Position numbers and translations under genes: made by a program. This document shows, piece by piece, positions 1 to 6,372 of a DNA stretch of 7,635 nucleotides. Positions within the stretch are counted from its first letter, which is position 1. Each line of letters opens with the position of its first letter. The stretch spans positions 1 through 7,635 of the forward strand of contig CBDUUP010000223.1 in the NCBI GenBank assembly GCA_965370435.1, given 5' to 3'. The DNA comes from CBDUUP01 sp965370435. GTDB lineage: Bacteria > Chloroflexota > Anaerolineae > Anaerolineales > UBA11579. Under the pieces are notes generated by a model that made no database searches, had not been told where the DNA came from, and was given only the letters and a program-made list of their open reading frames with translations.

Positions 1-173
1 ACCGTTACGCCTGGTTCTGGGTAAATCTTCAAATATGAGGGTACCGGATCATTGGGAGGGGGTAATTTCCCAAAGGTGAAAGGCTGCGCAGAATCAATCC
101 ATAAGGCGGTCGCAATAACCAAAGCGACGCCCAGTAAACCCAGGAGAGGAGACCACGATTCGAGGTTCTTCAT
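1..173 (-). CDS. N-terminal part of an unidentified membrane-anchored or secreted protein
   Basis: An open frame starts at an ATG (173-171) and runs off the left edge without a stop, giving 57 complete codons. The protein begins MKNLESWSPLLGLLG. It has one hydrophobic stretch at about residues 9-26 (LLGLLGVALVIATALWI), then a proline-rich polar stretch (about residues 35-57). This looks like a signal anchor or uncleaved signal peptide followed by an extracytoplasmic region; the hydrophobic segment has few charges before it (K2, E5). The frame lies 56 bp after the stop of the 882-residue glycosyltransferase, on the same strand, so it is likely the next gene of that operon. There is no clear Shine-Dalgarno sequence; an in-frame TTG five codons upstream is an alternative start. 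I do not recognise the family. That it is a gene is inferred from the open frame, the hydrophobic N-terminus and the position. Confidence 0.6.
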   Translation of the reverse strand, partial: MKNLESWSPLLGLLGVALVIATALWIDSAQPFTFGKLPPPNDPVPSYLKIYPEPGVT

Positions 174-194
174 TCTGTTCAGAGCCAATTCGTA

Positions 195-224
195 AATATA
201 TTTAGCTACCAATCACAAAAGCAA
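195..224 (-). promoter_or_regulatory. Weak sigma70-like promoter candidate before the partial gene
   Basis: On the minus strand TTGCTT (224-219) is separated by 18 bp from TATATT (200-195). The -10 box matches the consensus at five of six positions, the -35 box at only three. A start near 188 would leave a leader of about 15 nt before the ATG at 173. The gap is AT-rich, so a chance match is quite possible and co-transcription with the gene upstream remains the simpler reading. Confidence 0.2.
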
Positions 225-229
225 TCCCG

Positions 230-2878
230 TCAAGGCGTGAATTCAGGTTCAACGCTCTCTTGGGCGGGGATCAGGTATAAATAAAAGTCGCGGCCATCCA
301 CGTCTGAATCAATTAAACTCAGGACGCCTTCAGGGTAAAGCTCCTGCAGGAGAGCCAGGGTTTGGAAGTCTTCGATCTTGAAGATGAAGAGCTTGGCGCG
401 GGGGTCCTCCAGGGTGGCGGCCAACTGGTCGGGCCAGATGGCGTAATCCCGGATGGGGACGCCGGCGTTGATGCCTACCAGCCGGGTGTCCACCCAATGG
501 GGGAAGGGGATCACCCAGGCGCTGTCCTCCTCGCCCACCGAGTCGGCGAAGCCGCGGATCACCCCTCCGATCTCGGAGGTATTCCAGACATATTTCCGGA
601 ACTGATTGTAATACTGGTCGAAGACCAGGTTGTAGTTCTGGGCCGAGGAAAAGGCCAGGAGCAGAACCGCCAGCCCCCCGGCCAGCCATTTGCCCCAGCG
701 GCGGGCGATCTTGGCCTCGATCCCGGCGAGCAATCCATCCAGGCTGATGGCGACGATGACGAAAACCGGCACCAAAGCCCCAGCAGTTCGGTTGAGGGAA
801 GGATTCTCATCGGGAAAGGCCAGGGAAAGGACGGATGACATTAACAGCAGCGGAATCGACGCCAGCAAGGCAATATCCACCCAATTCCGGCGCCGGAGAT
901 AACGCCAGAGCAGGGTCACCACACCCAGGAAGAACAAGGCCGCCGAGACCACGTCCAAAGCCGGGCGGGTGGGGACCGAATGCACATTGATATATCCATT
1001 ATTCCAAAAGAACATGGTGGAGGCGTCCCAGAGGTTATCGAAGAAAATGACGACGGGATTGCCGGGATAATCGGTCTCCAGAGTGCCGATGCGGGTCCTG
1101 GTGCGGTAGGTACATAAATTCCAGTTACTCCAGTTATCAGATGGATCGAGGCAGAAGCGCGCCAAGGGCAAGAAAACGAGCAAGGAGATCAATGCCAGCA
1201 CCATCAATCCCAGAACCGCCTGGGAGCGAACTTTGTTGGTCTGGCGGTGCAGCAAATATATCCCTACAATAAACACCACCGCGATAGGCACAAAGCGGAA
1301 GGAACTATAACCGTGCAGCCCCAGCCCCAGGAATATGCCGGAGAGGATGAAATCGTTGCGGTTCGACCGGCGCAGGCCGCGAAACAGGAAATACAAGGCC
1401 GGCGCGGCGAAGAATGGATACAGGGTGAAGCGCAGGGCCACCCGGGAGATCACGTTGGGCCAGTAGGCGATCCCGACCATGAACATCGCCAGCAATCCCA
1501 CCCGCCGGTTGGCGACCTCCTTGCCCAGGAGGTAAATGAACGGGATGGTGAACAACCCGGCCAGCGCGGTGCCCAGTTTGAGAGTGAGGAACGACAGGCC
1601 GGTGTTGAATATCTTCGCCATCGCCGCGGTGAGGTACATCTGGAAAGCCTCCCGGCCGGTGTTGCGGGGGAAGAAAATGCTGTACTGCCCGTTGAGCACG
1701 TCGGACACATCGAGCAGTTTTTCAGCGTGGTCGCTGAACATATCCGGCGGGACCTGGTCCAGTTGGTACAAACGGAAGAAGGCCGCCGCCCCAAACGCCG
1801 CCAGGACCAGCAATACCCAGGGGGAGATCGAGAATTTCCAATTGGGGCGAGGGATGAGGCGACGCAGCCGCCACCTCCAGGATTCGGCCTCTGGATCGGG
1901 CAGCCAGAAAGCGTACACCAGGAAGGCTATCCCCACGAGCCACAAGGTCAGGTTGGCAAAATTGAAGCGATTATTACCGAAGAGCCAATACGCCAGCCCT
2001 ACCAACGGAAGGCCGATGAGAATGCCAATCAGCCGCACGGTGAGCGGGTCTTTGCGGGGTTCGGTTTCCGGGGCCGGGGCGGCTTTCCACTCCCCGCTGA
2101 TAACCGACCAGACCAACATGCCCGCGGCCCACAAATATAATAATATACCGGCGGTAGGAGAACCGTCGGGTGTTTTTATGGCTGCTTCCAACGCAGTCTG
2201 GGCCACCAGGGCCAGCAGCAGGGTAGCCAAGGCTCGCCAGGGCCAGGTGACCGGGCGACCAATAGAGTCGGCCTCCGGTGCGGGTTCTAAAAAAGAGGGT
2301 AATTCTTCAGGTAATTCTTCGTCAACCTCGGCAACTGTCTCCAGGATGGGAATCTCTGGGGCGGGGCCGCGCCAGAACATCAACCGGGCTTTGAGGTAAT
2401 CCAGGAGGCTGGGTTCTTCGCCCTCGGCGTAAATGATAGGTTCAGGGGGAGGTTCAGATTCAGGTTCAGGCTCGGGCTCGGGTTCTGGTTCAGGCTCCGG
2501 TTCGGGTTCTGGAGGCGCTTTACTCTTCTTCGTCGCTTTCACAGGTTCAACCACTGCCGGTTGTTCCAGTGGGGAATATTCGGCTGCCTCCTCCCTATCA
2601 TAAGGATCAGTATCCCGCAGCGACGCCAACCACTTCCCTATCCCGCCCAAACGGTCTGCCAACAGGGCCAACCCGGCGATGGCGATGTAGATCAAAAAGT
2701 TCATCGGGGGCGGCTCAAAGGGGGCTTCGTTGCGTGCTCGCGAGATGATCCCTCCCGCGATGAACAGACAAACCACCACCACGACCCCACGGATGATGGC
2801 CCAGAGGCGGGTCAGGCCAGGTTTTTGAGGTTCGCCTGGAAGATTAGGGTGTTCGTTTTCGTTAGAAGTCATAGACAT
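230..2878 (-). CDS. GT39/PMT-like polytopic membrane glycosyltransferase, 882 residues, with EP-rich linker
   Basis: Probable integral membrane glycosyltransferase of the GT39/PMT/ArnT fold, which uses a polyprenyl-phosphate sugar on the outer face of the membrane. Visible layout: two membrane helices (about 25-46 and 58-75), a cytosolic linker (84-212) with a Glu-Pro run (123-140) and the motif EPSLLDYL (155-162), four more helices (about 214-326), then the catalytic core from about 350. The first core loop holds SDHAE (382-386) and NTGRE (406-410); D383 fits the usual catalytic acid, but the common DE pair is DH here. A later loop has SRVALRFTLYPFF (478-490), typical of this superfamily. 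Six helices before the core put that first loop outside if the N-terminus is inside. A soluble C-terminal domain (about 748-882) follows the last helix. The start is bounded by an in-frame TAG upstream; ATG at 2878 or 2872 is possible, and neither has a good ribosome site. The gene lies 43 bp after the related 652-residue gene. Donor and acceptor cannot be read from sequence. Confidence 0.88.
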   Translation of the reverse strand: MSMTSNENEHPNLPGEPQKPGLTRLWAIIRGVVVVVCLFIAGGIISRARNEAPFEPPPMNFLIYIAIAGLALLADRLGGIGKWLASLRDTDPYDREEAAEYSPLEQPAVVEPVKATKKSKAPPEPEPEPEPEPEPEPEPESEPPPEPIIYAEGEEPSLLDYLKARLMFWRGPAPEIPILETVAEVDEELPEELPSFLEPAPEADSIGRPVTWPWRALATLLLALVAQTALEAAIKTPDGSPTAGILLYLWAAGMLVWSVISGEWKAAPAPETEPRKDPLTVRLIGILIGLPLVGLAYWLFGNNRFNFANLTLWLVGIAFLVYAFWLPDPEAESWRWRLRRLIPRPNWKFSISPWVLLVLAAFGAAAFFRLYQLDQVPPDMFSDHAEKLLDVSDVLNGQYSIFFPRNTGREAFQMYLTAAMAKIFNTGLSFLTLKLGTALAGLFTIPFIYLLGKEVANRRVGLLAMFMVGIAYWPNVISRVALRFTLYPFFAAPALYFLFRGLRRSNRNDFILSGIFLGLGLHGYSSFRFVPIAVVFIVGIYLLHRQTNKVRSQAVLGLMVLALISLLVFLPLARFCLDPSDNWSNWNLCTYRTRTRIGTLETDYPGNPVVIFFDNLWDASTMFFWNNGYINVHSVPTRPALDVVSAALFFLGVVTLLWRYLRRRNWVDIALLASIPLLLMSSVLSLAFPDENPSLNRTAGALVPVFVIVAISLDGLLAGIEAKIARRWGKWLAGGLAVLLLAFSSAQNYNLVFDQYYNQFRKYVWNTSEIGGVIRGFADSVGEEDSAWVIPFPHWVDTRLVGINAGVPIRDYAIWPDQLAATLEDPRAKLFIFKIEDFQTLALLQELYPEGVLSLIDSDVDGRDFYLYLIPAQESVEPEFTP
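2459..2509. repeat. In-frame hexanucleotide repeat coding a Glu-Pro run
   Basis: Degenerate 6-bp units of the form GGTTCN or GGCTCN on the plus strand encode alternating Glu and Pro (residues 124-140) in the cytosolic linker of the 882-residue glycosyltransferase. Related units continue a little on both sides (about 2451-2512). Alternating Glu-Pro runs form stiff, extended spacers in other proteins such as TonB; a spacer role here is inference. The third positions vary, so the run is not a fresh slippage product, although length variation between strains would be expected. Confidence 0.85.
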
Positions 2879-2903
2879 AGGCTGTTCAAATAACTAACAA
2901 GGG

Positions 2904-2932
2904 ATTGTATCACCCCCGCGCTCAGGGGGCAA
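2904..2932 (-). promoter_or_regulatory. Candidate internal promoter with a GC hairpin in its spacer
   Basis: On the minus strand TTGCCC (2932-2927) and TACAAT (2909-2904) are spaced by exactly 17 bp. The -10 box matches five of six consensus bases and the -35 box four of six. It would start transcription near 2897, about 19 nt before the ATG at 2878. It overlaps the end of the 652-residue gene. The spacer and -35 region contain an inverted repeat, CCCCC (2913-2917) and GGGGG (2925-2929), around the stop codon. No T-run follows it, so it is not a standard Rho-independent terminator. Confidence 0.3.
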
Positions 2933-4880
2933 CCGTGTACAAAGTGACCCAGGTCTTCCACTCGCTATCCGAAGTGAGAGTCTGGAGTTCGCCATTAGGG
3001 TAGGTCTGTTGGATGTACTCTAATTCATTGATCCGCTCCGGCATAATGACGAAGACCGCCCCCCGCCCCTCGGGGATGGTGTCGGCGGGTATGGGGCCGG
3101 TCAAAAGCTCCATCAGGTCAACGCCGTCGGCGTCCTGGACCAGGAAGGGAATGGTGGAGAAACCAAAATACATCCAGGGCGCGCCCACAAAGACAATGCG
3201 GTATTCGGGGCTGTGTTCGTTCAGGTATGGGACGATCATCGTAGCCAACTCGCCGCGGGGGCTGCCGTAGATGCGCCTGGGGGTGAACTTCACAAAATAG
3301 GTTTGCAAACTGATGAAGCCAAAAACCAGCACACTCAACCCCAGGAGCATATCCTTCATCCTCACCCCCAGGAAAGTATTCTGCGATAACGCCGGGAAGG
3401 CTTCCTTCAACAACTGGAACAGTTTCTCCAGGGCCAGGGCGATGAAGAAGCAGGTCGGCACCGTCAGGGTCACCAAGCGCATGCTTGAAGGCGGGCTTTC
3501 GGTCAACATGCCGCCCAGGATAACGCCGCTCCACCACCAGAGGACCATGGGGAGAAGCCCTCTATCCACGATGGCCCTCAAGCTGGCGTATCCCAGGCCC
3601 AGCAGGAACAGGATGCCAAAGAGCGGGTCGAGCAGCGGCTGGCGCAGCCCGTACCAGATGGTGCGGTCGGGATAGAAGTTGAAGGCCAGGGTAGCCCGGC
3701 GGAACTGGTCCCAGAGGATCTCGATCATGGATGCGCCGCGGATCTCCACTTCCCGCTCCAGCCAGCCGCTCTGGAAGATGCCCACCTGGTTGATGCGGGC
3801 GTTGAAGTCATCGGTATGGCGGTAAGCGAACTGAAGCATGGGCGCGGCCACGACCAGAAACGCGCCCAGGGCAATCAGCGCGCCCCGGCTATGCTCCCTC
3901 CAAAACTGGATTGGCGCACGAATGATTTCATAGAGCAACACCGCGGCCACCAGGATAATGGTCAGACGGCCGCCGGTGTAGAAATACAGCCCTCCGGCGC
4001 ATACCGCGCCGGTTAGCGCCCAATCGCGGGGATTTTTCCGCTCCAGGGCGCGATATAGGAAGAAAAAGGCCAGGGTGACGAAGAAGGGGTCGGAGGCCTG
4101 GACGGAACCCAGCCGCGAATAATGAATATGAAAATGATAAACCGCCAGGAGCGCGGCGGTCAACAAGCCCAGACGGGGTCCCTTGAGCCGGGCCACGGTC
4201 AAATAAGCCAACACCACCGTCAGCGCACCAACTATGGTCCAGGGCAGGCGCATCGCCAGGACGGTCGGCCCCAGCAGGCGGATAAAGATGCTGTTGAAAA
4301 AGAAACTCATGGTGGGGACCGCGAACCAGCCGGTCGAGAAAGGATTGCCTATCTCCCCACTCATCACCCGCAGGGTTTCCTTCCCCTGGGAGGCTTCGTC
4401 GCCGCTGAAGGTATAAGGGATGGATTCCACATTCCAGAAGCGCAGCCCCCAGGCGACCAAGGCCAGCAGGATCACCGCTGCCATCAGCCACCGGTTGGCC
4501 TGCCACCAGGCCCGCCAATCCCGGCCAGGGGCGGGTGAAACGGGCCCCACGGCTAAAAAGTAGGCGCTAATGGCAACGACCCAGGCAAAAAAGATTCCGC
4601 CGTAATTGGCTTCCCGGGGCATTTGGGGCAACTGCCGCAAGGCGTAACCGGTAAGCATAACGGCGACCAGCAGCGCAGCCCAGCGGAAATTCCGCCTGGG
4701 GCTATCCAGGCTGAGGATGGCGGGATCGAGCGATGGGGTTTCAGGTTGGCCGGAGGAGGGCGATTCCACCTCGGGTTCTGGCGGTAAATCTTCGCCTGGA
4801 ATCTCCTCCGAGCTGCCGCGCCGGAAGGGCAGCAGGTTCCTCAGATAATCCAGGAGACTGGGTTCTTTCTGTTCATCCAT
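2922..4880 (-). CDS. GT39/PMT-like polytopic membrane glycosyltransferase, 652 residues
   Basis: Probable membrane glycosyltransferase of the GT39/PMT fold, transferring a sugar from a lipid-phosphate donor outside the cytoplasmic membrane. A cytosolic N-terminus (1-65) carries EPSLLDYL at 6-13, almost identical to a motif in the linker of the downstream 882-residue protein. Two helices (about 66-82 and 94-111) precede the first core helix (129-146), so with the N-terminus inside the first core loop is outside. That loop has FSGDEAS (158-164) with the classic Asp-Glu pair D161-E162. The next conserved loop reads HYSRLGSVQASDPFF (253-267), matching the SR...PFF signature. Several helices follow, then a soluble C-terminal domain (about 530-652) ending in a segment like that of its neighbour (YPNGELQTLTSD against YPEGVLSLIDSD). 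The start is firm: an in-frame TAG lies eight codons upstream of the ATG. A possible ribosome site, AAAGGA, lies rather far away (15 nt). It is probably the first gene of a unit with the 882-residue gene and the partial gene. Confidence 0.9.
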   Translation of the reverse strand: MDEQKEPSLLDYLRNLLPFRRGSSEEIPGEDLPPEPEVESPSSGQPETPSLDPAILSLDSPRRNFRWAALLVAVMLTGYALRQLPQMPREANYGGIFFAWVVAISAYFLAVGPVSPAPGRDWRAWWQANRWLMAAVILLALVAWGLRFWNVESIPYTFSGDEASQGKETLRVMSGEIGNPFSTGWFAVPTMSFFFNSIFIRLLGPTVLAMRLPWTIVGALTVVLAYLTVARLKGPRLGLLTAALLAVYHFHIHYSRLGSVQASDPFFVTLAFFFLYRALERKNPRDWALTGAVCAGGLYFYTGGRLTIILVAAVLLYEIIRAPIQFWREHSRGALIALGAFLVVAAPMLQFAYRHTDDFNARINQVGIFQSGWLEREVEIRGASMIEILWDQFRRATLAFNFYPDRTIWYGLRQPLLDPLFGILFLLGLGYASLRAIVDRGLLPMVLWWWSGVILGGMLTESPPSSMRLVTLTVPTCFFIALALEKLFQLLKEAFPALSQNTFLGVRMKDMLLGLSVLVFGFISLQTYFVKFTPRRIYGSPRGELATMIVPYLNEHSPEYRIVFVGAPWMYFGFSTIPFLVQDADGVDLMELLTGPIPADTIPEGRGAVFVIMPERINELEYIQQTYPNGELQTLTSDSEWKTWVTLYTVAP

Positions 4881-4923
4881 ATCTTCGCAATCAGGTCCTT
4901 TCTAAATTCCCTGGTACCTGGTT

Positions 4924-4952
4924 ATGATACTGTATACCTCCTTAACCTGCAA
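4924..4952 (-). promoter_or_regulatory. Sigma70-like promoter candidate for the membrane glycosyltransferase operon
   Basis: On the minus strand TTGCAG (4952-4947) lies 17 bp before TATCAT (4929-4924). The -10 box matches five of six consensus bases and the -35 box three. Transcription would start near 4917, giving a leader of about 37 nt before the ATG at 4880. The spacer contains AAGGAGGT, a perfect Shine-Dalgarno-like string, but no start codon follows at a usable distance, so it probably does not serve translation. The placement upstream of the first gene of a tight gene set supports the call. Confidence 0.4.
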
Positions 4953-4997
4953 GTCTGGAAAGGGATTGATTCAGGACAATCGCAAAGTCGTCTATGG

Positions 4998-5014
4998 CGC
5001 ATGAAAATCATGCG
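4998..5014. promoter_or_regulatory. Perfect 7-3-7 inverted repeat, possible operator
   Basis: CGCATGA and TCATGCG flank a three-base AAA centre. It lies about 46 bp upstream of the -35 box of the promoter candidate for the 652-residue gene, a position where a dimeric regulator could bind. It could equally be a small hairpin of no function. There is no T-run on either side, so it is not a terminator. Confidence 0.3.
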
Positions 5015-5023
5015 TAGCTTCAG

Positions 5024-5052
5024 GTGGGCAAGTGGCAGGTGGCAAGTGGAAG
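5024..5052. repeat. Left part of a 7-bp tandem array
   Basis: The units read GTGGGCAA (8 bp), GTGGCAG, GTGGCAA and GTGGAAG. They belong to the same family as the units at 5226-5260 and 6198-6253 (consensus GT[T/G]GCA[A/G]). The array stops at 5052, where the palindromic element begins. Confidence 0.75.
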
Positions 5053-5225
5053 GGTGCATTTCAGTTTGGGGGTGAGTTTGGAGCGACACAGCGACTGAAG
5101 TCGCGCCAACAACTACGAAGTCCGCCCTTCGGCGGACTAAAATAGCTTTTAGTCGGCAAAGGCCGACTTAGTAAATGTTTGTGCGACTTCAGTCGCTAAA
5201 TACCCCCCAAAACTGAAATACACCC
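5053..5225. mobile_element. 173-bp palindromic MITE-like element with terminal inverted repeats
   Basis: The ends form an imperfect inverted repeat: about 21 bp from 5052-5072 pair with 5204-5225, with one mismatch and one single-base gap (core ATTTCAGTTT). Inside lie a second inverted pair, GCGACTGAAGTCGC (5091-5104) and its exact reverse complement (5183-5196), and three perfect hairpins in a chain: AGTCCGCC/GGCGGACT (5119-5138), ACTAAAA/TTTTAGT (5136-5153) and AGTCGGC/GCCGACT (5151-5168). Neighbouring hairpins share their last three bases. There is no open frame for a transposase, so if mobile it would depend on an enzyme elsewhere. It splits a 7-bp array between units. A clean target duplication is not visible, because the flanks are themselves repeats. 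Similar palindromic intergenic repeats are, from memory, frequent in Chloroflexota. Calling it mobile is inference; the palindromic structure is seen directly. Confidence 0.6.
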
Positions 5226-5260
5226 GTTGCAAGCAGCAAGTTGCAAATTGCAGGAGGCAG
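5226..5260. repeat. Right part of the split 7-bp tandem array
   Basis: Five units in perfect phase: GTTGCAA, GCAGCAA, GTTGCAA, ATTGCAG and GAGGCAG. The first unit begins at the base after the terminal inverted repeat of the palindromic element. Same family as the arrays at 5024-5052 and 6198-6253. Confidence 0.8.
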
Positions 5261-5367
5261 GTTATGATTATTTATTGGCGCAATTGAAACACATATGCGC
5301 TCCTTTGAAACTTTGAAGATTTAGGGAAGGGTGAGTTTGTTGGCGCGCGCCGGGCGCAGCAGAGAGA

Positions 5368-6183
5368 TCATTCAGTCCGTTGGGTGAGGTAAAAGGTATA
5401 GGCCCCATCCTCACATTCGGGCGGTTCATCGTAATATGGCTGCACGTATTTCCGGGTCAGGGCCAGGTTCCAGCGGGTGGGAGAGAGTATCCAGCGTCCG
5501 AATAGCGCACGGCTCACCCAGGAGGGCAGGCCAAAGTAGTGGCCCCATTCCAAGACCCGCAGCGCGCCGGGGGAGAAGTAATGCCACCAGCGTTGGACTG
5601 TAAATCCAGCGTTCTCCAGGCGTTCCACCCACACCTCCGGCGAGTCGGTGTGCTCGTGGCGGGAGATACGGTTGAAGAAATCCCGGTAGGCCTGGGCCAA
5701 TGGGCGCAGCCGCAGCGCATCCAAGAAACGGGCCACGGAGAGATTCTGGGTGAAATTGTGGCTGGGGACACAGAAAACGAACCGCCCGCCGGGTTTCAGT
5801 ACCCGAGCCAATTCCACCAAGACGTCGTCAACCTGGGGAATGTGCTCCAGCACCGAATTGCTGACCGCGCTGGCAAAGTGATCATCCGGGAAGGGCATTT
5901 TCCCGCCGTCGGCCAGGGTGAGCAGATCATAAGCGCCCCGCCCCGCCGCCTCCCGGAGCGGCCCTTCCCAGGGGTCGAGGCCCACTTCGAGGGGACGGTC
6001 AAAGGTTAATGCGGCGAAATGTCCATCCCCGCAGCCCAGGTCCAGGGTGGGCGCGGGCAATTCGACGTCGTCGTAGACCCGGGCTTCCACGGCTCGCAGC
6101 AGGGCGCGGAAGTATGGCAGGCCGCGCAGGTGCAGCCAGAGGTGGTCTTTGGAGGATTGCGGATTGCGGGTTTCGGATTGCAT
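5368..6183 (-). CDS. Class I SAM-dependent methyltransferase, 271 residues
   Basis: A Rossmann-fold methyltransferase of the Methyltransf_11 type that moves a methyl group from S-adenosylmethionine to an unknown acceptor. Motif I is LDLGCGDG (47-54), the SAM-binding glycine loop. GLD (68-70) gives the acidic residue after strand 2. PFPDDHFASAVSNSVLEHI (97-115) is the motif with the usual Glu-His, and LKPGGRFVF (129-137) closes the core. The C-terminal part (about 150-271) is rich in Trp, Tyr and Arg and probably forms the acceptor side. No membrane helix is clear, so it should be cytosolic. I chose the ATG at 6183: an upstream in-frame TTG at 6225 lies wholly inside a 7-bp repeat and would add only repeat-coded residues. 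The first ten residues after the ATG are repeat-derived as well, and there is no Shine-Dalgarno sequence; conserved sequence seems to begin near K12. The setting among glycosyltransferases suggests a sugar or lipid-linked acceptor, but quinone-type or other small-molecule targets cannot be excluded. Confidence 0.85.
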   Translation of the reverse strand: MQSETRNPQSSKDHLWLHLRGLPYFRALLRAVEARVYDDVELPAPTLDLGCGDGHFAALTFDRPLEVGLDPWEGPLREAAGRGAYDLLTLADGGKMPFPDDHFASAVSNSVLEHIPQVDDVLVELARVLKPGGRFVFCVPSHNFTQNLSVARFLDALRLRPLAQAYRDFFNRISRHEHTDSPEVWVERLENAGFTVQRWWHYFSPGALRVLEWGHYFGLPSWVSRALFGRWILSPTRWNLALTRKYVQPYYDEPPECEDGAYTFYLTQRTE

Positions 6184-6253
6184 GGTGCTGTTTATGAGTT
6201 GCAGGTGGCAAGTTGCAAGTGGCAAGTTGCAGGTGGCAAGTTGCAGATTGCGG
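6156..6253. repeat. 98-bp phase-coherent 7-bp array crossing the methyltransferase start
   Basis: Fourteen consecutive 7-bp windows. 6156-6183 holds ATTGCGG twice, then GTTTCGG and ATTGCAT. 6184-6197 holds two degenerate units. 6198-6253 holds eight good units alternating GTTGCAG or GTTGCAA with GTGGCAA and ending in ATTGCGG. The phase is kept through the degenerate part. The methyltransferase ATG (6183-6181) lies in one unit, and codons 2-10 are read from the array, giving the 7-residue pattern QSETRNP-QS. Confidence 0.85.
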
Positions 6254-6304
6254 ATTACCTACCGGGCCACATTGTGTTGAGGTAGATTTCTCCGTTGATT
6301 AGCC

Positions 6305-6359
6305 TGTTTCCTTGTTTACTTGTTCCGTATTTACCTGTTTCCGTGTTTACCTGTTTACC
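6305..6359. repeat. 8-bp tandem array downstream of the GT4 gene
   Basis: Seven units, six of 8 bp and one of 7 bp: TGTTTCCT, TGTTTACT, TGTTCCG, TATTTACC, TGTTTCCG, TGTTTACC and TGTTTACC. The array starts 13 bp after the GT4 stop codon (6375-6373), reading along the minus strand. It is a different unit family from the 7-bp arrays. Between it and the methyltransferase start I see no confident promoter. Confidence 0.8.
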
Positions 6360-6372
6360 TTCCCCCTTCCCC

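Larger units (their letters stand above)
4881..5367. other. 487-bp intergenic region, non-coding and repeat-rich
   Basis: No credible gene is visible here on either strand. From left to right on the plus strand it holds the leader and a promoter candidate for the 652-residue gene (4924-4952), a 17-bp inverted repeat (4998-5014), a short 7-bp array (5024-5052), a 173-bp palindromic element (5053-5225), the continuation of the array (5226-5260), and about 105 bp with nothing I can name. That last part contains a perfect 10-bp palindrome, GGCGCGCGCC (5342-5351), shortly after the methyltransferase stop. It lacks a following T-run, so I do not call a terminator. Confidence 0.75.

Noticed and set aside
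1247..2140. Plus-strand open frame of 297 codons opposite the 882-residue gene
   Set aside because: The product is low-complexity and highly charged, shows no domain, and lies opposite conserved membrane segments of a real gene.
4935..4946. Perfect Shine-Dalgarno-like string upstream of the 652-residue gene
   Set aside because: No start codon follows at a usable distance, and the gene's own ATG is more than 50 bases away.
5024..5260. CRISPR array
   Set aside because: The repeats are 7 bp and contiguous, with no spacers of regular length and no cas gene nearby.
5342..5351. GC palindrome after the methyltransferase stop as a Rho-independent terminator
   Set aside because: The stem lacks a proper loop and no T-run follows on the minus strand.
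6184..6225. N-terminal extension of the methyltransferase from a TTG at 6225
   Set aside because: The extra 14 residues are coded wholly by 7-bp repeat units and a short linker, and no ribosome site is present. The ATG at 6183 is preferred.
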